Shown here one piece after another: positions 15,460 through 23,319 of a stretch of DNA of 34,064 nt (its first letter is position 1; every line of letters starts with the position of its first letter). The position numbers and the translations under genes were made by a program. Origin of the DNA: an uncultured SAR86 cluster bacterium (GTDB lineage: Bacteria > Pseudomonadota > Gammaproteobacteria > Magnimaribacterales > D2472). The notes beneath the pieces are model-generated. The model was not told where the DNA came from and searched no databases. It saw only the letters and a program-made list of their open reading frames with translations. The stretch lies in the NCBI GenBank assembly GCA_902517425.1, contig CABYCI010000011.1, positions 1 to 34,064 on the forward strand. Direction: 5' to 3'.

Positions 15460-16773
15460 ATGAACAAATTTATTATATTTTCTCTATTAGTTACCTCTTT
15501 TAATATCTTGGCTGATCTAAAACAGAATTTAGATAAAGATTTAGACAGCCTTATGGAAAAAGTAATTGAGTGGAGACACGACATTCATGAACATCCAGAG
15601 CTTGGCAACAGGGAGTTCAAAACATCAAAAAAGATAGAAAATCACCTAAGATCTCTTGGTATTAAAGTTGAAACTAATATTGCTTATACAGGTGTGGTTG
15701 GAATGTTAGAAGGTGATTTGCCTGGTCCAACAATGGCCTTAAGGGCAGATATGGATGCTCTTCCGGTTGAAGAAAAAACAGGTTTACCTTTTGCCTCAAA
15801 AGTAAGAACAACTTATTTAGGCAATGATGTTGGGGTAATGCATGCATGCGGCCATGATGCTCATGTTGCTATATTAATGGGTGTTGCTGAATTCCTAGCA
15901 AAAAATAAATCCAGTTTAAAAGGTAAAGTTATGTTTATTTTTCAACCTGCTGAAGAAGGTCCACCAGAAGGAGAAGGAGGGGGAGCTGAAATGATGTTAG
16001 CTGAAGGCATCTTTGAAAGATATAACCCAGAAGTTATTTTTGGATTGCATGTTACTAATATTCCAAATGGTGTTCTATCAGTTAAATCGGGCCCAGCTAT
16101 GGCTGCAGCATCAGCATACAGAATAAACATAAAAGGTGTTCAAACGCACGGATCAACACCTTGGTCTGGAATTGATCCAATAATGGCTACAGCAGAACTA
16201 ATAGAATCTCTAAACACTATTGTTAGCAGAAGAATTAATATTATTAATAATCCTGCTGTTGTTTCTGTTGGCCTTGTAAAGGCGGGTACAAGAAATAATA
16301 TAATTCCTGAAGATGCACAGATTATGGGAACTATAAGGACTTTCGATCCTTTACTAAGAAAGCAAATATACGAGGAAATTGAGCAAATAGCCAAAGGCGT
16401 GGCACTTGGAACAGGAACAGAAATATCTGTTGAATTTGATGTTGGTGGCTTTTACCCAGTGACTTTCAATGAACCAAAATTAGTCAATGCAATGAAAGGC
16501 TCTCTAATGGAAGCCTCACCTGGAAGATTTTACGAATCAAATATCCCTGTTACTGGTGCTGAAGATTTTTCATATTTTTCTCAAGAAGTTCCTGGGATGT
16601 ATTTTTGGCTGGGTATTAATAAGCCTGGAGTTGGTTTAGAATCAGCTAACTTTGGAGAAAGAACAGATGTTGCAGGAAATCATTCACCATATTTTTATGT
16701 TGATGATTCTGCTTTAGATGAAGGAGTTAGAGCCTTCGTTTATCTGATTGACGATTATCCAGTAAAATTTTAA
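15460..16773 (+). CDS. Secreted M20-family amidohydrolase (hippurate hydrolase / IAA-amino acid hydrolase-like)
   Basis: The signal peptide (MNKFIIFSLLVTSFNILAD) is followed by the M20D pattern: WRHDIHEHPELGNREFKTS, ALRADMDALPVEE (with the metal Asp), HACGHDAH, FQPAEEGPPEGEGGGAEMM (catalytic Glu-Glu), a dimerisation domain with QTHGSTPWSGIDP, and the final HSPYFYVDD metal His. Two-metal hydrolase of N-acyl or N-aminobenzoyl amino acids. A signal peptide is notable because many bacterial M20D enzymes are cytoplasmic; here it would act on periplasmic acyl-amino acids. 437 aa, full length. Confidence 0.9.
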   Translation: MNKFIIFSLLVTSFNILADLKQNLDKDLDSLMEKVIEWRHDIHEHPELGNREFKTSKKIENHLRSLGIKVETNIAYTGVVGMLEGDLPGPTMALRADMDALPVEEKTGLPFASKVRTTYLGNDVGVMHACGHDAHVAILMGVAEFLAKNKSSLKGKVMFIFQPAEEGPPEGEGGGAEMMLAEGIFERYNPEVIFGLHVTNIPNGVLSVKSGPAMAAASAYRINIKGVQTHGSTPWSGIDPIMATAELIESLNTIVSRRINIINNPAVVSVGLVKAGTRNNIIPEDAQIMGTIRTFDPLLRKQIYEEIEQIAKGVALGTGTEISVEFDVGGFYPVTFNEPKLVNAMKGSLMEASPGRFYESNIPVTGAEDFSYFSQEVPGMYFWLGINKPGVGLESANFGERTDVAGNHSPYFYVDDSALDEGVRAFVYLIDDYPVKF

Positions 16774-16786
16774 AAATATTTTTAAT

Positions 16787-16792
16787 AAGGAG
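16787..16792 (+). promoter_or_regulatory. Shine-Dalgarno site supporting a GTG start
   Basis: AAGGAG lies 7 nt before the GTG at 16800 and justifies that non-ATG start. Confidence 0.75.
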
Positions 16793-16799
16793 TTCTTAA

Positions 16800-17774
16800 G
16801 TGCCTATTCATAAACATATCGAAGAAAACATTTCTATACCAGTTATTGGAGCACCACTTTTCCTGGTTTCAGGACCAGACTTAGTTATTGCTCAATGTAA
16901 AGCTGGAGTCATAGGCTCTTTCCCGGCTTTAAATGCGAGACCTCAACATGTTCTTGATGAATGGATTGTTAGAATTAAGACTGAACTTGCTGAATACCAA
17001 GAACAAAATCCTGATGCAAAAGTTGCCCCGTTTGCCGTAAATCAGATTTGTCATGGATCAAATGATAGATTAATGCAAGATATGGAGACATGTGTAAAAC
17101 ATGAAGTGCCAATAATTATCACCTCATTAAGACCACCAGCAGAAGTTGTTGAAGCTGCACATAGTTATGGCGGTCTTGTTTATCATGATGTTATTAGTGT
17201 CAGACATGCAAAGAAAGCGGCTGAACAAGGTGTGGATGGTTTAATTTTAGTTTGTGCAGGAGCTGGAGGACATGCTGGAGCATTGTCACCATTTGCTCTG
17301 TTAAGAGAGGTCAAGAAATGGTTTGATGGAACAGTAATTTTATCAGGCTCAATTGGTGATGGACATGCAGTTGCTTCCGCAATTGCACTAGGTGCAGATT
17401 TTGCATATTTAGGCACTAGATTTATTGCTACGGAAGAAGCTAATGCAGATCAGGAATATAAAAGAATGTTAGAAGCAAGTGCTGCTGAAGACATCGTTTA
17501 CTCTTCACTATTTACAGGAGTGCATGGCAATTACCTAAAGCCATCTATCAAGAATGCTGGACTAGATCCTGATAACCTACCAGATGCAGATAAATCATCT
17601 ATGAATTTTGGATCAGGTGGCAATACTGATTCAAAAGCATGGAAAGATATATGGGGGTCAGGGCAGGGAATTGGCGCTATAAAGGATTCTCCATCTGTTG
17701 CAGAGCTTGTCGGTAGAATCAAATCAGAATATGAATCGGCCTTTAATACATTCAAAACAAAAATTAGTGGTTAA
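16800..17774 (+). CDS. Nitronate monooxygenase (2-nitropropane dioxygenase family)
   Basis: An FMN-dependent TIM-barrel enzyme. It shows the family N-terminus (ISIPVIGAPLFLVSGPDLVIAQCKAGVIGSFPALNAR), the catalytic-His region LVCAGAGGHAGALSPFALLREV, and the phosphate-binding ILSGSIGDGHAVASAIALGADFAYLGTRFIATEEA. Expected reaction: oxidation of alkyl nitronates such as propionate 3-nitronate to carbonyls with nitrite/nitrate release; some relatives instead serve in other flavin chemistry. 324 aa, full length. It is followed 9 bp later by a 55-codon gene and then a HIBADH-family gene, probably one operon. Confidence 0.9.
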   Translation: MPIHKHIEENISIPVIGAPLFLVSGPDLVIAQCKAGVIGSFPALNARPQHVLDEWIVRIKTELAEYQEQNPDAKVAPFAVNQICHGSNDRLMQDMETCVKHEVPIIITSLRPPAEVVEAAHSYGGLVYHDVISVRHAKKAAEQGVDGLILVCAGAGGHAGALSPFALLREVKKWFDGTVILSGSIGDGHAVASAIALGADFAYLGTRFIATEEANADQEYKRMLEASAAEDIVYSSLFTGVHGNYLKPSIKNAGLDPDNLPDADKSSMNFGSGGNTDSKAWKDIWGSGQGIGAIKDSPSVAELVGRIKSEYESAFNTFKTKISG

Positions 17775-17783
17775 ATAAATCTG

Positions 17784-17951
17784 ATGATAGAAACAGTAAT
17801 TATAATTCCGATTTTGTGGATCGTTATGGTCGTCATCTATACACTTTTATTAAAGAATATTGAAGGAACTAAAGGTATTACATCTGAGTATCAGACCAAA
17901 GATGGCATAAAAAGAACTGCCAAAAAAGACAGAGAAGACTTCATAGTATGA
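17784..17951 (+). CDS. Small (55-aa) single-pass membrane protein, not in the ORF track
   Basis: ATG at 17784 to TGA at 17949-17951. The N-terminal 23 residues (METVIIIPILWIVMVVIYTLLL-like; actual start MIETVIIIPILWIVM) form one transmembrane helix, followed by a charged tail with KDGIKRTAKKDREDF. The preceding stop is 9 bp away and its own stop overlaps the next start as ATGA, so it fills the gap between two enzymes exactly, with codon use and spacing like a real gene. It falls below the track's 60-aa cut-off. Function unknown; a membrane tether or regulator of its neighbours is conceivable. Confidence 0.72.
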   Translation: MIETVIIIPILWIVMVVIYTLLLKNIEGTKGITSEYQTKDGIKRTAKKDREDFIV

Positions 17952-18823
17952 GTAAAGCCTTGGGCTTTATTGGCTTGGGTGTGATGGGGTTCCCCATGGC
18001 AGGACATCTTGCAAACCAAAATAATAATATTTCTGTTTTCAATAGAACACTAGAAAAATCTAAAACTTGGAATACCAAATATCAAGGTGTTATTTGCAAC
18101 TCCCCAGCAGAACTTGCCAAATTATCAGATGTAATAATGATCTGCATTGGAAATGATAACGATGTTAGAGATGTAATTTCAGGAAGAGACGGAGTGATTA
18201 ATTATCTTAAGAAAGGATCAATAATAGTTGATCACACAACAACCTCATCAGAACTGTCTATGGAAATGAATGAATTGCTTAACTCTAAAGACATCTTTTA
18301 TATTGATGCTCCTGTATCTGGAGGTGAGGCAGGCGCTCAATCTGGCCAATTATCGATCATGGCTGGTGGAGACAAAGAAGCATTTAATTCGATTGAAAAA
18401 ATTTTAGAACCATATACTAAGTTTATTAAATATATGGGGCCATCTGGATCAGGTCAGCTTACAAAGATGGTCAATCAGATATGTATTGCTGGACTTATTC
18501 AGGCATTGGCTGAAGGTGTTAATTTCTCAAAAAAAGTTGGCCTAAACACTCAAGATGTTCTTGAAGTTGTCTCAAAGGGCGCAGCACAATCATGGCAGAT
18601 GGAAAACCGATGGGAAACAATGACTCAAAACAAATATGACTATGGATTTGCTGTTGATTTAATGAGAAAGGATTTAGACATAGTATTAAAAGAAGCAGAC
18701 AAATCTAATATCAGTCTCGATGTCACCAAAATTATTAATGAATTTTATAAAGACATTCAAGATGCTGAAGGAGGTAGATGGGATACTTCCAGTTTGCTAA
18801 AAAGGTTAGAAGAATTAACCTAA
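17948..18823 (+). CDS. 3-hydroxyisobutyrate dehydrogenase family NAD(P)-dependent oxidoreductase
   Basis: The Rossmann fingerprint FIGLGVMGFPMAGHLA is followed by the substrate loop DAPVSGGEAGAQSGQLSIMAGG and the catalytic Lys in GSGQLTKMVNQ (Lys173, with Asn176 nearby). The family includes 3-hydroxyisobutyrate dehydrogenase, tartronate semialdehyde reductase and related beta-hydroxyacid dehydrogenases; the sequence does not settle which. 291 aa is normal. Its ATG overlaps the stop of the 55-aa gene as ATGA. Its 3' end overlaps the convergent membrane protein gene by 9 nt. Confidence 0.9.
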   Translation: MSKALGFIGLGVMGFPMAGHLANQNNNISVFNRTLEKSKTWNTKYQGVICNSPAELAKLSDVIMICIGNDNDVRDVISGRDGVINYLKKGSIIVDHTTTSSELSMEMNELLNSKDIFYIDAPVSGGEAGAQSGQLSIMAGGDKEAFNSIEKILEPYTKFIKYMGPSGSGQLTKMVNQICIAGLIQALAEGVNFSKKVGLNTQDVLEVVSKGAAQSWQMENRWETMTQNKYDYGFAVDLMRKDLDIVLKEADKSNISLDVTKIINEFYKDIQDAEGGRWDTSSLLKRLEELT

Positions 18824-19183
18824 AAAGAATCTAGACGAATAAATAAAAACCCCATACCCAAATACAATCATAGCCGAAGCAGTTTCAAGTGAATCCATAT
18901 CTGTAGAATTTGTATCAACCATAGTGTAATAACTATCAGGATTAGAAATTAACCAGCCAACGCCAATCAGATGAGTAAACATTATCAAAGCAACAATCCA
19001 ATTCAATGGTTGTGATGTAAATACAATGAAGGAAGCTAAAATAATAAAGATTAACTCTATTGTTAAAACAGCATTTATATTTTTTCTTTTTAATAAATAT
19101 CTTAAAAGGCTATAACCTTTTATATATGAATAAAAAAGCACAAAACCATATAAAAAATATAAAGAAGAGAGCAAGTAAATCAT
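18815..19183 (-). CDS. Small four-TM membrane protein, unknown
   Basis: A 122-aa hydrophobic protein with about four helices: residues ~3-22, ~38-57, ~60-80 and ~100-118. The third and fourth are joined by SNPDSYYTMVDTNSTDMDSLETASA, a polar loop. I do not recognise a family. The last three codons overlap the convergent HIBADH gene. Codon composition is like its neighbours. The upstream 54 bp separate it from a possible 39-codon ORF on the same strand. Confidence 0.6.
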   Translation of the reverse strand: MIYLLSSLYFLYGFVLFYSYIKGYSLLRYLLKRKNINAVLTIELIFIILASFIVFTSQPLNWIVALIMFTHLIGVGWLISNPDSYYTMVDTNSTDMDSLETASAMIVFGYGVFIYSSRFFLG

Positions 19184-19237
19184 AAAAAATATTTTATAGC
19201 ACGTTTAGTAATCTGAGAATCATTTACTAAGTACAGG

Positions 19238-19357
19238 CTAGTGGTGAGGTGGCTTTTCATATTTTATTGGGGAAAATTGGGGTTTTTTACTTTCATCATA
19301 TTTCTTATATTTAAACTTATTGAGTTTTGATGAAGTATTTTTTTTTGGCATTCTCAT
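19238..19357 (-). CDS. Possible small basic protein (39 aa), not in the ORF track
   Basis: An uninterrupted minus-strand ORF from ATG (19357) to TAG (19238) reading MRMPKKNTSSKLNKFKYKKY... and ending in YEKPPHH. It is very Lys-rich with aromatic residues at regular intervals and no hydrophobic segment, as in nucleic-acid- or ribosome-binding microproteins. The second ATG (19351) would give MPKKNTSSK. It occupies most of the otherwise empty 230-bp gap 19184-19414. There is no strong ribosome site. The amino-acid composition is biased partly because the strand is A-rich, so it may be chance. Confidence 0.4.
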   Translation of the reverse strand: MRMPKKNTSSKLNKFKYKKYDESKKPQFSPIKYEKPPHH

Positions 19358-19414
19358 GTATAGATTTTTTATCTTTCATTTATCAATTTAGCAACAGCAG
19401 AATTACTTTCTCCT

Positions 19415-20395
19415 CTAAATTTCTATAACAATATTTCCAATAATGGAGCCACTCTCCATTGCATTATGAGCATCAACAACGTTATTAATCGAATAGGTTT
19501 TTGAAATCATATGTTTTAGAGATTCTTGATTTAATAATTCTGAAAGCCCGCTCAATATTTCTTTTCTAAATGTCCCTTCAATTGAATATATAAGAAAAGT
19601 ATCAATTTTAACGCCTTTGAACATTAGATTATAGAAAGGAAGCTTTGGCTCCATTTCTGCCATTGAGCCATACGTTACAATCACACCATTAGAATTTATA
19701 ATCTTTTCGTTAATTGGAAGATTGCCTCCAAACTCAACTTCAAAGATTCTGTCTACACCATTGTTATTGGTATATTCCATGACCACTTCAACGACATCTT
19801 CAGTGTTATAGTTAATTATTTTATCTGCTCCAGCAGAACTGGCAATATTAGCTTTTTCATCATTACTTATTGTTGTGATTACATTAGCGCCAGCTAACTT
19901 GGCTAACTGAATTCCATAAAAACCCACGGCACCCGCTCCACCAGAAACCAAAACCGTTTTATTTTTAACAGAACCATTTGAATGTATTCCATAATAAGCA
20001 GTCGATGCTGGAATGCCCATACATGCTGCTGATTCATATGAAACATTATCGTTTATCTTAACCGCCTGTAGATTAGGCAAGGTAATAAATTCTGCGCATG
20101 TACCATGAGATCTTCCAAATGCTGCATTCCATATCCAGACTTTTTCACCAATTCTACTTTTATCAACACCCTCACCAACATCTATAATTTCTCCACTACC
20201 ATCAGAATGTGGTATTACAGCTGGAAATTGAAGTGGGCCTCTTGCACCCGCCCTGGTTTTTACATCTGATGGGTTTATGCCAGATGCTCTAACCCTAACC
20301 AATACTTCTCCTGCAATTGGCACAGGATTATGTTGTTCCCCAATTTGAAGAACGTCTTCTGCCTTACCAGTTTTTGTGTACCATACAGCTTTCAT
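19415..20395 (-). CDS. Quinone oxidoreductase-type medium-chain dehydrogenase (MDR)
   Basis: MDR fold without the zinc site. The N-terminal GroES-like domain has GEVLVRVRASGINPSDVKTRAG and PHSDGSGEIIDVGEGV, and the Rossmann domain has VLVSGGAGAVGFYGIQLAKLAGA. No structural-zinc Cys quartet is present, which fits the NADPH:quinone reductase/zeta-crystallin branch. Expected activity: NADPH-dependent reduction of quinones or enones in the cytosol. 326 aa, complete. It starts 2 bp after the SDR stop and is the last gene of the MazG-SDR-MDR operon. Confidence 0.87.
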   Translation of the reverse strand: MKAVWYTKTGKAEDVLQIGEQHNPVPIAGEVLVRVRASGINPSDVKTRAGARGPLQFPAVIPHSDGSGEIIDVGEGVDKSRIGEKVWIWNAAFGRSHGTCAEFITLPNLQAVKINDNVSYESAACMGIPASTAYYGIHSNGSVKNKTVLVSGGAGAVGFYGIQLAKLAGANVITTISNDEKANIASSAGADKIINYNTEDVVEVVMEYTNNNGVDRIFEVEFGGNLPINEKIINSNGVIVTYGSMAEMEPKLPFYNLMFKGVKIDTFLIYSIEGTFRKEILSGLSELLNQESLKHMISKTYSINNVVDAHNAMESGSIIGNIVIEI

Positions 20396-20397
20396 TT

Positions 20398-21183
20398 TTA
20401 ATCCATATATTTCATCGACAGGCTTTCAGTATTGCCATCTATAACCAGCATTTGACCTGTAATCTTTTTTGCTAAAGGTGATATTAAATATACTAACATT
20501 CCAATAATCTCTTCAACATCGATAAATGTTTTTAAAGAGGTTTGTTCTAAATAAGCAGATTTGATTTTTTCTGAAGTTGTACTTCTATATTCTGCTTCTT
20601 TTTCGATAACATTCTCAATTCGCTCTCCATTGACCGAACAAGGACAGACAGCATTAACTCTTATATTATTTTCACCGTACTCCATAGCCCATGTTTTTGT
20701 TAATCCAATTAAACCCCATTTTGTAGCAGAGTATGCAGATCTTAAAGGATTACCTAAAAAAGATGATGTGGAACCAATATTAATAATTGATCCTCCATTG
20801 TTTTTTAGAAGTGGAATAGCAGACTTTGTTACTAGAAACAAACCATTCAAATTAACATTTAAGGTCTCTTCCCATTTATCAAAATCTATATCTTCAAGCT
20901 TTCCCGATGGCCCTGAGATACCAGCATTGTTAATCAAGACGTCGATGCTATTAAATTTACTTTTTATGTCCTTAAAGAAAGAATGAACATCAGATTCATT
21001 AGACACATCAGCATGGTAAGCATAAATTTCAGGATTATTATTTGAAAAAGACTTTAGAATTTTTTTGTTTACGTCACATACCATTACCTTAGCTCCAGCT
21101 TTTGATAAAGCAATCGCTACTTCTGAACCTATTCCAGATGCTCCAGCTGTGATAACAATCTTTAAATCCTTAATGTGATCCAT
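20398..21183 (-). CDS. Short-chain dehydrogenase/reductase (SDR) family oxidoreductase
   Basis: Classical SDR: cofactor motif TAGASGIGSEVAIALSKAG, an acidic Asp after strand 2 (MVCDVNKK) that favours NAD(H), NNAGISG, catalytic Ser in NIGSTSSF, and YSATK (YxxxK). C-terminal ITGQMLVIDGN is the usual end of the fold. 261 aa, full length. The substrate is unknown. The first motif reads TAGASGIG instead of TGxxxGIG, a common variant. It lies 17 bp after the MazG-like gene and 2 bp before the MDR gene on the same strand. Confidence 0.9.
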   Translation of the reverse strand: MDHIKDLKIVITAGASGIGSEVAIALSKAGAKVMVCDVNKKILKSFSNNNPEIYAYHADVSNESDVHSFFKDIKSKFNSIDVLINNAGISGPSGKLEDIDFDKWEETLNVNLNGLFLVTKSAIPLLKNNGGSIINIGSTSSFLGNPLRSAYSATKWGLIGLTKTWAMEYGENNIRVNAVCPCSVNGERIENVIEKEAEYRSTTSEKIKSAYLEQTSLKTFIDVEEIIGMLVYLISPLAKKITGQMLVIDGNTESLSMKYMD

Positions 21184-21200
21184 AAATTCTGTATAACTGC

Positions 21201-21617
21201 CTATAGATCGCCTTTTTTGCGAATTTCACTTCTTTGAACTTCAAATTTTTCACCATATCTCGCAGCAAGTTTTTCTTGGTTTTCACTAATAACCTCATAA
21301 GGATCTAAATTAAGAGAAGCGCATGCAGTTACCCAGTACCACATAATATCTCCAAGCTCTCTTTTCATATGAAATATATTATCTTCAGAAGGAGGCTTGC
21401 CTTGAAGGTACATCTTTTTGACAATCTCAACAAACTCACCTGTTTCGCTACCCAGGCCGAGAGCTGCAGTAAGTAATCGAGGTGTTTTAATGCCTGAGTT
21501 TTGCTCAATTTCATCAAAACTTTTCTTTAGAGCATCTAAATCAATACTTGGCTCACTTGTTACTTTTGTTACAAAATCAGTATAGGTACTGAAGAATTTT
21601 TTTATTTCTTCGCTCAT
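21201..21617 (-). CDS. MazG-like nucleotide pyrophosphohydrolase
   Basis: An all-alpha NTP-PPase with the MazG metal-binding pattern: GLGSETGEFVEIVKKMYLQGK (ExxE) and MKRELGDIMWYWVTACASLNLD (E..D), plus a conserved ENQEKLAARYGEKF end. It should hydrolyse (d)NTPs or modified nucleotides to monophosphates and PPi, a house-cleaning role. I start it at ATG 21617, 138 aa, because GGGAG sits 5 nt upstream; the track's TTG at 21629 lies upstream of that ribosome site. It is the first gene of a three-gene minus-strand operon. Confidence 0.88.
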   Translation of the reverse strand: MSEEIKKFFSTYTDFVTKVTSEPSIDLDALKKSFDEIEQNSGIKTPRLLTAALGLGSETGEFVEIVKKMYLQGKPPSEDNIFHMKRELGDIMWYWVTACASLNLDPYEVISENQEKLAARYGEKFEVQRSEIRKKGDL

Positions 21618-21668
21618 ATTTTCTCCCAAATGTTATTTAATAATTTTATCATTTAAGCCAAGATTATT

Positions 21669-22655
21669 TTAAAAAAGCTCCTTATCCCATGGTAATGATG
21701 AAACAAAATTTCCAGTAAAAGCTTTATCCTTTTCAATAACTTTTTTATTTATCAGATCAACACCAGATAAATATTCATAATCTTTCATAGTTCTTTTGTT
21801 TCCTAATCCAAATATTCCTTCTATTTTGTTATTAATAATATTATTTAACTTTTTAATGCTAATTTCTTCCCTTTGATGCCACTTTGTCTCTCTATTGCTA
21901 TCTTCATCTTCATCCCAATGCAACTTCCTTTTGATATCTGTAGTTTCAGTATACAAATGAAAAATTGGAATTGCTGGTAAATGAAATATTCCAAAACCTC
22001 TTGTAAAAGCCCTGAGCATTATGGATATTTCTTCTCCATAAAAATAAAAATCAGAGTCATACGGGATTTGTTTTACAAATTCTTTTGTTGAAAATAAAAA
22101 TCCTGCAGCTATTAAATATCCATGAGATATTTCTTTTGTTGCAATCGATCCAATTTGCCTACAAAAATTTTCTTTTATAAACATGGCATCTTCTCTGTAA
22201 GCAATGGTGTGGGTATTGCAATCACTTTTATTAAGCTCAAATTTTTTAGTTTCAATACTAACAACATCAAAAGAGCGAGGGTAACAAGTAATAATTGGAA
22301 GTTGATGCATTTCAGAATCAACAGATCGTATTTCTTCGATATATTTTATTAAATATGAATCCCAACTTTGATCAAATTGCATATGGGAATCTATCTGAAG
22401 GTAATATTCTTCATCTTCAAATTTTTCTTGTATCCTTGATCTAGCCCAACATGGGCCCTCAGAATCCAAAGGATCAATATGCTCGTACTTTATTTGATTA
22501 TTAAATTTAATAGATTCTATATCTAGAGGAATAGATGATTGATCACAAATACCAAAAATGAGGTTTTCTGGCATATCAGATTTCTCATATGCACTTTTGA
22601 TTGTCGTCTCTAGAAGTGCATCTTGATATGAAGCTATCGAAATAAAGATTTTCAT
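21669..22655 (-). CDS. GlcNAc-type glycosyltransferase (PF11397 / GT60-like)
   Basis: The start MKIFISIASYQDALLETTIKSA and the GICDQ segment match the GT-A-fold GlcNAc transferase family that includes eukaryotic Skp1 GnT1 (CAZy GT60). The metal motif is DSH (Asp89-Ser90-His91) in YYLQIDSHMQFDQSWD, which replaces the usual DxD, as I recall for that family. Other landmarks are GPCWARSRIQ, AAGFLFS and PYDSDFYFYGEEISIMLRAFTRG. Expected role: transfer of GlcNAc (or a related sugar) to a protein acceptor in the cytosol; there is no signal peptide or membrane helix. It is divergent from a prolyl 4-hydroxylase-like gene only 46 bp away. The acceptor is unknown. 328 aa. Confidence 0.82.
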   Translation of the reverse strand: MKIFISIASYQDALLETTIKSAYEKSDMPENLIFGICDQSSIPLDIESIKFNNQIKYEHIDPLDSEGPCWARSRIQEKFEDEEYYLQIDSHMQFDQSWDSYLIKYIEEIRSVDSEMHQLPIITCYPRSFDVVSIETKKFELNKSDCNTHTIAYREDAMFIKENFCRQIGSIATKEISHGYLIAAGFLFSTKEFVKQIPYDSDFYFYGEEISIMLRAFTRGFGIFHLPAIPIFHLYTETTDIKRKLHWDEDEDSNRETKWHQREEISIKKLNNIINNKIEGIFGLGNKRTMKDYEYLSGVDLINKKVIEKDKAFTGNFVSSLPWDKELF

Positions 22656-22682
22656 TACTATTTAAATTTAATTTACAAAAAT

Positions 22683-22690
22683 AGTATAAT
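22683..22690. promoter_or_regulatory. Overlapping divergent -10 elements (TATAAT + / TATACT -)
   Basis: The octamer AGTATAAT contains TATAAT on the plus strand (22685-22690, 11 nt before the prolyl hydroxylase ATG) and TATACT on the minus strand (22688-22683, 27 nt before the glycosyltransferase ATG). Candidate -35 boxes are TTTAAA at 22661-22666 (+, 18-bp spacer) and TTGGTT at 22711-22706 (-, 17-bp spacer). Both are inferred from hexamer matching. Confidence 0.45.
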
Positions 22691-22701
22691 TTGAATCGAA
22701 A

Positions 22702-23319
22702 ATGAAACCAAAAAAAATATCTGAAAACGTAACCCTATATTCTACTAATCCTATGGTTTATGTAGTGTCTAATTTTCTTTCTGATTTAGAATGCGACTCA
22801 TTTGTAGAACTTGGCAAAGGAAAAATGGAAAGGGCAACTGTCATCACAGATTCAGAACACGAGGTTCATGCCAGTAGAACTAATGACTATTGTTGGTTAG
22901 AGCATAGTGCAAATGATGTTGTTCATGAGGTTAGTAAAAGATTTTCAGTATTAGTTCAGATGCCTATAAATAATGCTGAGCAATTTCAGCTTGTTTATTA
23001 TGGGCCAGGCAATGAATATAAGCCTCATTTTGATGCTTTTGATAAAACAACTGAAGAAGGCCAAAATAATTGGTTTCCTGGCGGTCAGCGAATGGTTACA
23101 GCCTTGGCATATTTAAATGATGTTGAAGATGGAGGAGCAACTGATTTTCCAGAAGTGAACGTTTCAGTCAAACCAAACAAAGGAGATGTTGTTGTGTTTC
23201 ATAACTGTATAGAAGGCACTACAGAAATTAATCCAGATGCACTGCATGCTGGTTCTCCAGTTGTTGCTGGAGAGAAATGGGCGGTCAATCTCTGGTTTAG
23301 AGAATCAGCAATCTATTAA
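22702..23319 (+). CDS. 2-oxoglutarate/Fe(II)-dependent prolyl 4-hydroxylase-like dioxygenase
   Basis: A P4H alpha-subunit-type double-stranded beta helix. Iron ligands are His109 and Asp111 (KPHFDAF) and His182 (DALHAGSPV); Lys192 (AGEKWAVNLWFRE) would bind the 2-oxoglutarate carboxylate. Also conserved: FQLVYYGPGNEYKPHFD, GGQRMVTALAYLNDVEDGGATDFPE and KGDVVVFHN. Collagen-type P4H enzymes hydroxylate Pro in peptides, consuming O2 and releasing succinate and CO2. There is no signal peptide, so it is cytosolic. At 205 aa it is the catalytic domain alone. It is divergent from the GlcNAc transferase, which could modify the hydroxyproline it makes. Its stop shares a TTAA with hexR. Confidence 0.9.
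   Translation: MKPKKISENVTLYSTNPMVYVVSNFLSDLECDSFVELGKGKMERATVITDSEHEVHASRTNDYCWLEHSANDVVHEVSKRFSVLVQMPINNAEQFQLVYYGPGNEYKPHFDAFDKTTEEGQNNWFPGGQRMVTALAYLNDVEDGGATDFPEVNVSVKPNKGDVVVFHNCIEGTTEINPDALHAGSPVVAGEKWAVNLWFRESAIY

Noticed and set aside
19205-19231. TTAGTAA ... TTACTAA inverted repeat between the small membrane protein and the 39-codon ORF
   Set aside because: Seven A/T-rich pairs with a loop of about 12 bases and no T-run; expected by chance in this composition.
20561-20986. 141-aa plus-strand ORF opposite the SDR gene
   Set aside because: The SDR motifs on the minus strand are complete and conserved; the opposite frame is open only through codon complementarity.
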